Assembly: GCA_936450465.1 (NCBI GenBank) | Contig: OW388291.1 | Span: forward strand, 36,680,656-36,744,655 | Length of the DNA: 64,000 nucleotides | Source of the DNA: Gibbula magus | Taxonomy: Eukaryota; Mollusca; Gastropoda; Trochida; Trochidae | Direction: 5' to 3' | Shown: positions 53,600-64,000 of the stretch, in pieces | How the letters are laid out: each line of letters opens with the position of its first letter | How positions within the stretch are numbered: position 1 is the stretch's first letter | Notes under the pieces: model-generated | What the model was told of the DNA's origin: nothing | Database searches by the model: none | The model's input: only the letters and a program-made list of their open reading frames with translations | Program-made: the position numbers and the translations under genes

Positions 53600-56500
53600 G
53601 AGATGTATGCGCTCTCAAATCGCTTACAATGTCTCTCCAAGGATTGGGTTGTATCGTTTTCGAGGCTGTCCAAACTAGTTAATGTGGCGAAACAATTCCT
53701 GCTTAATACTTCATACATACGCTACATTTAACCTGAGCAAACAGATTCCTAAGCTATTGGGATTTCAACGCGTCCATGCGTAATGTCTGTTTACAAAGTA
53801 TCTGGTAGCTTCAGCGATAGCTACATTACCCAAGCATCTCTCAGTAAAAAGCAGCACTCGAAGCTCTGTGTAAACCCTTCAGCTGTGATGTGGGAATGAA
53901 TCGAGACATTACTGACAATACCCCTGCGTTCAATATCGCAAATGACTTTCTACCTTTAACATTTGATGAAACGAGATATCAAAATGTTTATTTCATCACT
54001 TAAGTTAAGAGATATTCAAAGTTGTTTATTTCCTACTTGGGTTATGACTAATGCTTTTGATGGCGACACAACTGTATGCGGCATCGATACGTTTCAAGTG
54101 TATAAACAAATAAACATGTCTAATACACTTTGACATTTTGAGAACAAACCGAGACTATCCTGTGTGAACTATCTACAGAAGCATTGAGATCAAAAGTCAT
54201 ACATAGTTACACTTAGTCAGGACCCTCATCTAGAATGTTCTATAGCGTCTTGGCGACTAGAAACAGATACAAAGTTTTATGAACGACACAACTTTCAACT
54301 GCAGCACTTTATAATATCTAACCAAATCACAGACTTGACTGTCCTACTTTCCATTCGCGTATAACAAAGGTTTGATGGAACAGACATTGGTGACATGGTG
54401 ACCTTGCAAAAACGGTCCCACATCCAAATCTGAAATATTGATACTTAACATCAGGTAAATATAACGGAATCCCCTGAATATTACTTTAAATGTTCTGGGT
54501 ATGTGTACTGCTTTAACGTCTTGGACGCAAAACACAGACTTGTTGTTTTTGATAAAACTATATCAAATTCTACAAAAGTCTAATACAAGTATAAATACAT
54601 AGTATTGACGACATAGTTAATCTATTACTCAGGTTAGATTAAAAGGATTTGTAAATTGGAAATGACGGGCTTATTTAAACTCACATTAATATCTCTCATG
54701 TTTTCTTTCATATCACCGAGGACGACTATCAACATCACTGGTAAAGATTTATAGATTTTGCAAATGTATTTCATCTCCTATATGTAGACGAATGGCCCAC
54801 AGGTTATCGATCGTACTACGAGGGCTTAAGTACTGCTGGTACGTTTTGAAGCAGCAAAAAACATAATTCTATTTAATTAATTTCCCCTGTTTCTGAAATA
54901 GCTTATCAATACTATAGGATTTTGCCATTAGCACTAACACGCAAGCTCCTGTGCTAGTCTGGCTTTGATGGAATTTCTGCTACGGCAGGGTTGCATGCTA
55001 TGTCGTTAATTATTTATGCCCAGGTATGTGTGGATATGCAGTCAATTACCTAGCAACTATGGTGGTATTACACCCTGCATTGCAGCATGTAGTTTACTCT
55101 TGTATGTAACTAAACGAACCATTCTTAATATACATGAAGATCAATTAAATATACACGAAATCAATGCTTTCTTATTGACAAGAGATTGATTAGGGAGGTA
55201 TGGTTCTCTACAAACCGGGATTTCATTATGACTAAATGAATTTTTCTTCTACAAATGTTCACATTGAGTCTGTATAATGATGTATTATTGAAAATCAGTC
55301 CAATGTGCAGAAAGGCACAAATTGTATCTTATATATACATATATATTGATTGCTACATCAGTAATGTATTTTTAACGTAAAACACAATGTTAATGACTTT
55401 TCTGAAAACATTTATGGTTTCGATGTTTTCAACGTTTATATTATTTTATTCATATTCGTTTGATGAATCGTAATTTGAGGAAAATGACTAAGCTCAATAA
55501 AAATATAAAATAATGAAATATTTTGCAAGGCCCATAAATCATAATGATGTGATATTTGGCATCTCGTTAGATCGCATTTAGCTATTTTAATTATGTTTCC
55601 CAAATCACTTGCACAAAGCATAATACTTCATTTGTCATAAGCGCAACCATCACTTTAAAAACATGACGCTGCCTCCGCATACCATGGAATGCAATCATTT
55701 ATAATAATTGTCCTTTAGAAATCGAACCATCGTCAAGACATTTGTTTGATATACTGTTAAATAACTCCTCTCAACTGTCTAAATGACTGGGCGTTACATC
55801 ATAATCAGGCATTTGTATTCTTTAGAATGATGGATCGCGTTTTCTGTGCCTCCTCATCATTTAATGTCATTAGCGATTTCAAGGGTAGTTGAAGGAAACA
55901 AAGCCTACGGCTTCATTGAAATGATATCGGAGTGTATCAAAAACAAAGCAGAATATCTAGCCTGTCTCCATGTCTCCTGGATCATTGATTATCTATATAT
56001 TCAATATGATACTCATCTGAAATGAAATTATTTTTGTTTTATATTAGTGCGTTGTCAATGTTCTTGCTAATTTGTCTCCATTTATCCACTGTACCGTGAA
56101 AGCGATGCCCACTGCATAGAAAGACGAGAATTGCTCTCCGATACAGTTCATTGACTGGAGATCATTTTCAATATCATTACAATAATAATATTTATAAAAG
56201 GATAAGACACTGACAATTCCCGGGAATCTAGTAAGTATGACAGTGGTCTAAATTCTTCCAATGGTACAGGGATTAATATCATCACTATATAGGTCACTGT
56301 GAATCTGTCACAGTGGAAGAACAGAGATCTGTGAAGACGATGTGACATCCCATGCATGTTTATTATTCACGATCGAAACGAATATCCTAGGGGAGGACAA
56401 CTTTGGATTGAATCGATAGCAAAAGAGAAGCAAAGTTTGATTAAGATAGTGTTGAGAGAAACGACTATTATGGGGGATATCACTTTTCTCTAATTCCATG

Positions 56501-59500
56501 GCATTGTATTTCTTGAGCGATTCAGAAATCACATGTTAATTTCCGACACCCAACTGTTATCCCATTTCTTGAAAGAGCCAACGGAGAAGAAAACAAACAA
56601 ATCGCCAAGGCTACTTCTATCCAATACAGGAATTGCCCCAGGGTCGTGCACAGATTAAACACGGGAGATGGCCGAGCACGTGTCAATGTGCATTTCATAA
56701 TCAACGATGTCCTTTGCTGAAGAGAGATAGGCAAACAAATCCATTGCCAGTCAAATTACGAACGGTTTTCCTAGCCTGGGTCCAGATTTAGGACCTGAAG
56801 ACATTCCCTTAGGAAAGACCATCTGGCAGTTCATGTTTGAAGCTCCTTGTCTTAGAAGAGAGGCCTAAAGGGAGAGTATTTTTTGTTGGAAAAAGGACCT
56901 TGATCAAATAAAGCACTCGGAGATAACAAGTTTGCGATTAGCAATTATGATGTCCAATACACTGCGATTTTGCACGTGTTTAAGAGGGGGTGAGATTTAA
57001 TGCACGAAACATCTGGTAGAAGGTTAATTTGGCTTGGAACTAATGGTCTCTGCTTCATTTTTGCATGGTTTGTCCTTGATTAAAAAGACTTTTGATGCTC
57101 ATTTACAATATAATTAGTGTGCCCCTTGTTCTCAGTTTGTTCCTGTTCAGGAGACATTTTAAGAACATTCATGCTAATTTGAAACTAAGAGGTTTTCTGA
57201 ATGTACCTTAAATAATTATTATCAACTTGCACATTCACGGTGGAGTTCAACTGTTTATAATAGTTTGTGTCGGATAAAAGGACATGTTGAGGAAAGTTTA
57301 GTATGATCTTGTGGATGAAATATAATTTAATTCTAACCCACATTGGAACATTATTAAGATGTGCATAATACGTCACAGAAATCGTTTCACAAATATTGTC
57401 CCTCAATCAGTCTTGAAAGTTGCTTACTGATCTTTTATTTTCTTTATCAAAAGAGATTTTTATAATAGGTTATTTTATTGGCATTGATGATGAGGACGAC
57501 GATGCGATATATACGGTTATGAAATACAACAATTGGATATACGATAGTAGAAAAACTTATCAGAAAACTTACATAAGTCATATTGAATCAGGAAGTTCAC
57601 TAATTAAGGTATCCCAAGGCAAACAAGCCTCGTCTTCTCTTTAAACATCCCTTTGTTCTCGAGTGTTTCTGTGTCATCACAGCTACGTCTACACAGAGGT
57701 GATCACGATTCTCATCGAATCCGTCTAGACTACCAATTTGTCTGTCAATACATTGGATTTTCCTTACAAAGCCTTTAGACTCATATCAGATGGAGGAAAA
57801 AAGATTTACTTATCTATCAACAATCTCTTTACTTCTCTTATTAATCTCTTAGGAGTTAACGTTGTCATGACAATAATTGTACACATCATTAATGTTTACT
57901 ATATTAAACACATGATTATAATTAGTATGATGGATTTGTTCGAATACGTTCGTTAACTGCGCAGTCCTCTGTCATACGGATGAGAGTTAGTGCATGTTTA
58001 TGGGCAGTTTCTTTACTTTCCAAGCTCTCTTAGCACTAGGAGAGTCGTAGGTGCCGTTCATTAGCATTTGCTTACTACTACGTTAGTGCCTAGACTAGTT
58101 CGAACATCTTGACCCTAGTCATTTCCAGATTTGAAGCTACCTAGTGCTGAACTCGTACAACAGTAGCCTTACCTTAACACAGAGAGAAGTCGGACGTCGA
58201 TAGGCTAGTTTTAAGATAGACTAAAATTTACTCTATGGATTGTTTTTAATTACTTTACCTTCATCCTTTTGATAACATATTTTGTTTATACTTCCAGTTC
58301 CATATATGTGTATTCAGTTTATCTAGACTTGCTGAATACAAATCTAGACTGTATTAAAGGCTCTTAATAATACACAGTCATGGAGCAGGACTAGTTTTAA
58401 GATTAGACTCCATTTAAAAAGTCCTACCTATGAGTGAAAAGATAATAGTATGGTGTTGTGTTACAAACTACAACGCTTACCAACTTCTCCAATTCATTTT
58501 TGAAATAGCATATTTATTGAAAGCTGAAATATTCATAGTATCGTCATTATTGTGACACATTAGACACTGGTATTCCCCAACTGATTATAATTAGTTCTTA
58601 ATTCAATTCGCAGTCTTTCCCTGTTAGTAAAAGATGGAGGAGCGTGTCTCACAAACCCTCCCCACGTGTTCCCCCCTCAATATCACAGACGCTCGGGAAG
58701 GGGTCTAACCCCCGGGCTACGATTAATTACTCCAACTGAGAAATCACACTTCACTGAGGACGAATCACCCATTTTTGGACGTCTAAAAGTCACCGTGACG
58801 CGTGACGTGTGGAATCTGTACAGATGGCAGGAAGGAGACAAGCTCCTCTAATTAGACTGGTAATTATTTTAAATGCTGCATCATTACTCACGTAATTCAA
58901 GAAGCAAATGTAATTCTTCTTTTCAATGATAATTATTTGCTTCAATGATATCACTGAGTGAGACTGGAGCAGAGGAGATGGGATGGGAGCGTCTTCAGGA
59001 ATAACACTTAAATTGTACACAATGTAGTGTCTGTCTCGGGGTTAAATACAGGATAATGAAGGGTGTCCGAGAGGGTGGGGTTCTAGGGATTACAGAAATG
59101 TCTTTTTCAGTTTTAAAGGTTCAGGAAGTATCTGTATAAAGACACGTATAGCCACGATGATAGCGGACATTGAAATGTTCTTTTAATTTTCGCAACGGCT
59201 CTGCTGTAAAGGATACAACTCAGGGCATTCCTTCTAATTAAATGTTAGAAATTACGATATGGTTCGTGTAGAAAAGTGAGTCGACGTGTTTCTAATGACC
59301 ACAAAATCCTTTCTAACTTTCGATATATATTCGAAAAATCGCTCAGCAATTTAGAGTGATTATTGAGTGATGAAAAAGGGTTTTGTAGAAACCGGATGGT
59401 TCTGTGATGTTCAACGTTCAGTAAATGTATTACAGTTTACGAACAGTACGATTCCTAATTTTATTGGACTAGAATCGTTCAAAATTACACAACCATTTTG

Positions 59501-60248
59501 GACGTACTGATTCCAATGTTTAATGAGTATGGTAGAAAAGGGAAGGATAACCCTCATGGAGTTTCAAATTATGTTTGTGCGTCGTTGACCCGAGAACTCT
59601 GCATGATGCATTGGATATTAAGTCTAGTTGCATCTCGCACTGTAGGCACTACAGTTCTATCACATTAATTATTGAGCAGTAATTTCCCCTCACTAGCGGG
59701 ATCTTATTTCTTCTGGCAAGAACAAAGTCGGCCATAATTTCTCCAAGGACTGTCTCATTGGCTTGAAATATTTTTCAATTTTCCGGACGGATAACTTAAA
59801 TTTTGCTCTTTCTAATTTGGCCAACAATGAAAGTTAATTGATAGGAATTTGATAGGACCGCTCCTCACTGAAATGCATTATATGATCTCAGAACGAAGAA
59901 GGCAACATAAACATATCAATGCCCATATGCTCCAGTGGCAGACTAACTCTTAGTTTCCCACAAATTAAATTGAGCCATTTGTTCCAGGCCAAGCCGTTTC
60001 CTAACATTTTGAAATATGGGGGCAGAAGGAAAATCGTTTAAGTCAGACAATCACGGAAAATCCAATTACAGAAACGAAGAAAGGCAGTCATATTTGAATG
60101 TTCCGCTTCAGAGTTCGTACTTATTATATATTTCTTCTGATATGTTCAGAAAATCGCTCAGCGTGTAGTAATTATGAAAAATCATGCATATGTTACTCTC
60201 ATCATTTGCGGAAATATTCCTCTAACCTATTGTCGTTTCATTTTCCAG
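53600..60248. other. Non-coding stretch, possibly intronic to a plus-strand gene
   Basis: No coding frame with splice borders. A cluster of TAATTA/TAATTATT words (homeodomain-type cores) lies at 58848-58935, with CGTGACGCGTGACGTG just before (58793-58808). If the exon at 60249 is real this is its upstream intron. Confidence 0.35.
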
Positions 60249-60301
60249 TCTGTTATGCGAGACCACCGTGGATTGGAGTATCAAACTCCTGACACCGTGA
60301 G
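60249..60301 (+). CDS. Small internal exon, 53 nt
   Basis: A good acceptor (CTAACC branch-like word, then TCGTTTCATTTTCCAG) precedes 60249. The donor GAG|GTGAGC follows 60301. Entered in phase 0 it reads SVMRDHRGLEYQTPDTV and leaves two bases (AG); the other two frames meet a TGA inside. The match of acceptor, open frame and donor over 53 nt is better than anything else on this strand. I do not recognise the peptide, and no other exon of the same gene is certain, although the phase-0 ends at 31432 and 37512 would be compatible. It could be an alternative cassette exon; 53 nt is not a multiple of 3, so skipping would shift the frame. Confidence 0.45.
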
Positions 60302-60334
60302 GTGAGCGGAGTTTGCACATCAAAGCTCCGCACC
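60301..60334 (+). promoter_or_regulatory. RNA hairpin overlapping the 5' splice site of the small exon
   Basis: GGTG (60301-60304) can pair with CACC (60331-60334), CGGAG (60307-60311) with CTCCG (60326-60330) and TTTG (60312-60315) with CAAA (60321-60324), around a CACAT loop. Only an AG bulge and a single-G bulge interrupt it. The GU of the donor is inside the stem. Such structures can reduce U1 access (known principle); the role here is inference. Confidence 0.35.
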
Positions 60335-61964
60335 GCAAGAAGGGTAAACGCCATGTGCGGAGTAAAGGGAACGAGAAAAACAATGTTACGTTTTTTCATT
60401 GGCAAGTTCGATGCACCAGCAAGATTCGCCCATTTTATTTTGTAATCCAAAGCCCTGTTCTTTTTGGCATCGTCCCGAACTTTCTGCTTGGGGTTTGAAG
60501 ATTCATACGCTGTGGAGGTGAGGAATCTAAATTACTAAACCTTATGAAGTTTTTTCTGTCTCTCAATGAGCGATAAGGATTTCTCAACACTCGGATGGAA
60601 TTTGGGCTTTTTGAAAACCGTTTGGCGATGGTTCACTCTTAAACAATTACACTATGATGGGAATTACGTACTGAAAGCGTACAGCGTTTCACGTGTTTAT
60701 ATCAAGGGGAAATTGTTTAAACTGCCTGTCAATTTCAATGAAACAAGAATGTTATGCTTAAATTGGCATATAATCTGATATACCAGAACGGGAGAAATTT
60801 AAAAATCACTCAAAAGTTTAGTTCAGCAGATTTCCAGATGTGAATCTGACAAAAACGTGCCATGGGGAATCAGACCTTTTACTTGGCACACGTATCACGA
60901 CACACTTTGTGCTGATATCCAACATCGAAATTGCAATAATTAATTTCAAGACTTTATCACAGTCACGAAGTATGAACTCACATAACAAAGGAAGGTGAAA
61001 TGCGAATCCGGAAAGGAGAGGATACCATGCAAATATAGTACAAAGGTCAAGGTAACATCACAAATAAGGGAGATAATAAGCGATGACCCAAAGGTGGGTA
61101 ATTCATGCGAATGTGTAAGCAACATCTCATTCAACCTCAAGTCAAGACTGAATAGAAAAAAATTATCAGACATCGCCGGAGGTCAGTTTATTCATTGAGG
61201 GGACCTTTGATTCTTCCTGGCCAAAACGGCTTTCAGAGAATTCACAGGCTGGACAGACAGTTAAATGAAGCGATTAATAAAGAGAGAGCTGCAGACGGTA
61301 TCATTAGCATGTTATACGCTGACTACACGGTATGGATGGCGGTTTTGTCTGGAGATGTTATTTTAATGATATTGGATTTTCAATAATGTTCGCGTTTGAA
61401 AGATGTCTGCCGGGGTTAACGTGCGATTAGCGCTGTTATAAGCTTAGAGGTTTATTTCCGTATAGGCAATCTGATGTAGAGTGCATTTATTCAGCATATT
61501 ATAAAACATCTGATTTTTATAAATATTCTCTTTCAGCAGCCACAGTAGTTGCTCGACTATCTTAACCTCTGTTGTAAATGGAACACATTCTTAGCTAAAA
61601 GTATAGTCCTCATTGGTTGCATCAACAGTTAGTAGTGCAATCAGCGACGTTGTTTCAAACGGTCTGTTTCAGTAACTGTCGGAATGACCAGGGCTGCTTC
61701 ATCAGTGCGATTCATACATAACTCTAACAAGATAAAGTCGGTCGTAGATGTTTGATTGGATAAATATCAAGACGTTTCCGGTGTTCCAAACTTTCACTTC
61801 CAGGGAATTTTGGGAGAATCGTGAAGTATGCACCATATACAACAGAAGTTAGGATTGAAGAACTGATGTGAGTAACGGCTGTGGGAAGAACATGGATTAT
61901 CCTAGGACGGGTGTACGCATGCGTTCAGTAGTTTTTTCATCTACACAAGTGGCGGATTCCGCCG
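60335..61964. other. Non-coding DNA after the small exon
   Basis: Open frames of 61-75 codons occur here, but none has recognised content or splice support. No array. Confidence 0.45.
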
Positions 61965-62027
61965 CCCCCCCCCCCCCCCCCCTTTAAAAATGTTTGCATT
62001 GGCGGGTATGGGGGGGGGGGGGGGGGG
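61965..62027. repeat. Facing C18 and G18 homopolymer tracts
   Basis: Eighteen C (61965-61982), a 27-nt spacer, then eighteen G (62010-62027) on the same strand, so the tracts are inverse and can pair. GGCGGATTCCGCCG precedes the C tract and GGCGGGTAT precedes the G tract. Each can also form G-quadruplex or i-motif structures. Confidence 0.9.
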
Positions 62028-62883
62028 AGTTTTGTAAACCTTCATTTACTATTTAAAAACGAATCACGATCACATTCAGAGATTCTTTGATGTATAATTT
62101 TATAATATGAGAACACAACAAGTAATTTCACATGCGTCAATTCTGAAAATGCCCCACACTACAGTTAACCCTGGTCACCAAACCGACATTTAATTCCCCA
62201 AGAGAAAATACTAGTCTACTTGCTCTACTGCTTTCATAAAACAACTAATAAAGTCTGCTTCCTAATCTTCATTTCTAGAACTAGAACTAATTAATATCTT
62301 ACTTTCTTACACAACAAACTTCCCTTTTATCTAGACTTGTTAGCCTTCCATGGTTTTGTTCTCTGGCGTCTAAGAGCCTAACAAAGGACATTCCAACTCA
62401 TAACAGAATTTCCATTAAGCTTGGCTCTTTGAACCCTTACTGGTCTGTATAATTAAAACAATGACAGGCTCATGTGATGTTCTTATCTCTGTGCAATCTA
62501 CATTCGTGTCAAGTGAAAGATACATGTTTTATACCCTCCGGGGCGCTTTGCTGCTCACTGAAAATGACAAGTTGACATGCAATCGCTCTTGACATAGAGA
62601 AGGATGATTAATAACTGATGACCTATATTTAATTACATTGGAATCCACGAGAACCATGGTAATCCGGAACTATCGCGATAGTTTGAAAATCGTGGCATGA
62701 ATGCTATATTTATAAGCATCGTACCCACATATAACTTGAGGTTGAACGGTTCTCCAGAAGATGGAGATGCCGTGTCCCCCACGGAACTTTGATCCATTAT
62801 ACAGATCTAACTCCAACGAAATCTATACTTGACTTCTATGTTGAAAATAAGGATAATTTCAATGATGTTATACATTTTAATGG
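62028..62883. other. AT-rich DNA, nothing recognised
   Basis: No coding or repeat structure apart from scattered CTAG-rich words near 62210-62350. Confidence 0.5.
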
Positions 62884-64000
62884 TACCGTAGGATGATGTA
62901 ATGGATACAAGTAACGTGGGATGAAGTAATGCATCAAGGTAACGTAGGATGAAGTAATGCATCAATGTAACGTAGGATGAAGTAATGCATCAATGTAACG
63001 TAGGATGAAGTAATGCATCAATGGAACGTAGGATGGAGTAATGCATCAATGTAACGTAGGATGAAGTAATGCATCAATGTAACGTAGGATGAAGTAATGC
63101 ATCAATGTAACGTAGGATGAAGTAATGCATCAATGGAACGTAGGATGGAGTAATGCATCAATGTAACGTAGGATGAAGTAATGCATCAATGGAACGTAGG
63201 ATGGAGTAATGCATCAATGTAACGTAGGATGAAGTAATGCATCAATGTAACGTAGGATGGAGTAATGCATCAATGTAACGTAGGATGAAGTAATGCATCA
63301 ATGTAACGTAGGATGAAGTAATGCATCAATGTAACGTAGGATGAAGTGAGGCATCAAGGTAACGTAGGATGAAGTAATGCATCAATGGAACGTAGGATGA
63401 AGTAATGCATCAATGTAACGTAGGATGGAGTAATGCATCAATGTAACGTAGGATGAAGTAATGCATCAATGTAACGTAGGATGGAGTAATGCATCAAGGT
63501 AACGTAGGATGAAGTAATGCATCAATGTAACGTAGGATGAAGTGAGGCATCAATGTCACGTAGGATGGAGTAATGCATCAATGTAACGTAGGATGAAGTA
63601 ATGCATCAATGTAACGTAGGATGAAGTAATGCATCAATGTAACGTAGGATGAAGTGAGGCATCAAGGTAACGTAGGATGAAGTAATGCATCAATGTAACG
63701 TAGGATGAAGTAATGCATCAATGTAACGTAGGATGAAGTAATGCATCAATGTAACGTAGGATGAAGTAATGCATCAATGTAACGTAGGATGAAGTAATGC
63801 ATCAATGTAACGTAGGATGAAGTAATGCATCAATGTAACGTAGGATGAAGTGAGGCATCAAGGTAACGTAGGATGAAGTAATGCATCAATGTAACGTAGG
63901 ATGAAGTAATGCATCAAGGTAACGTAGGATGAAGTAATGCATCAATGTAACGTAGGATGAAGTGAGGCATCAAGGTAACGTAGGATGAAGTGAGGCATCA
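62884..64000 (+). repeat. 28-bp minisatellite, about 40 copies, truncated by window end
   Basis: Units contain GTAACGTAGGATGAAGTAAT followed by GCATCAAT. The first unit or two (62884-62930) are diverged and the rest nearly identical. Recurrent variants are GGATGGAG, GAAGTGAGG, AAGGTAACG, ATGGAACG and ATGTCACG. The GAAGTGAGG variant is spaced at 7 and 4 units alternately (see findings). The true array length is unknown because it runs off the window. Confidence 0.97.

Overview
This 64 kb window is AT-rich, sparsely coding eukaryotic DNA. It has long introns with GT-AG borders, decayed DNA transposons and a LINE remnant, TTAA-flanked MITE-like elements and several satellite or minisatellite arrays. 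I see no bacterial operons, rRNA, tRNA or CRISPR. A marine invertebrate, most likely a mollusc, fits the repeat content, but that is inference. Most open frames in the window are short chance frames or low-complexity read-through and are not annotated as genes.

Region by region: 1-1.5 kb is blank. 1.73-2.65 kb is a dead Tc1-like transposase. 2.95-3.80 kb is a TTAA-flanked inverted-repeat element. 3.8-8.5 kb holds three diverged tandem copies of a ~1.0-1.4 kb module; pieces of the same family recur at 22.9-23.5 kb. 8.87-14.37 kb is the most striking structure: a 5.5 kb segment bounded by 109-bp terminal inverted repeats that match at 108 of 109 positions. Each terminus can itself fold into a hairpin, and the interior is almost wholly tandem repeats, one of which carries the terminal motif in every unit. 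16.26-16.46 kb is the end of a LINE ORF, and 16.79-17.16 kb is a second TTAA-type MITE. 17.96-18.33 and 19.60-19.77 kb are short degenerate arrays.

The only protein-coding gene I can support well runs on the minus strand from about 30.6 kb (tentative first exon) to 19.87 kb (stop). It has a membrane-spanning exon (27943-28322), a 127-nt exon (21158-21284) and a long terminal exon (19871-20530). Splice phases agree across all junctions. The product is a single-pass membrane protein with a short Cys-containing luminal part carrying one N-glycosylation sequon and a ~260-residue Ser/Arg/Tyr-rich cytoplasmic tail. I do not recognise the family.

From 31 to 64 kb the window is intergenic or intronic. 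On the plus strand there are weak hints of another gene: short first-exon-like ATG plus donor sequences at 31415 and 37501, and a convincing 53-nt internal exon at 60249-60301 whose 5' splice site lies in a potential RNA hairpin. All three are compatible in phase, but no continuous gene can be shown. The rest holds diverged arrays (41.2-43.3 kb), a purine-rich tract ending in (GA)42 (47.75-48.98 kb), facing C18/G18 tracts (61.97-62.03 kb) and a 28-bp minisatellite running off the end of the window (62.88-64.0 kb).
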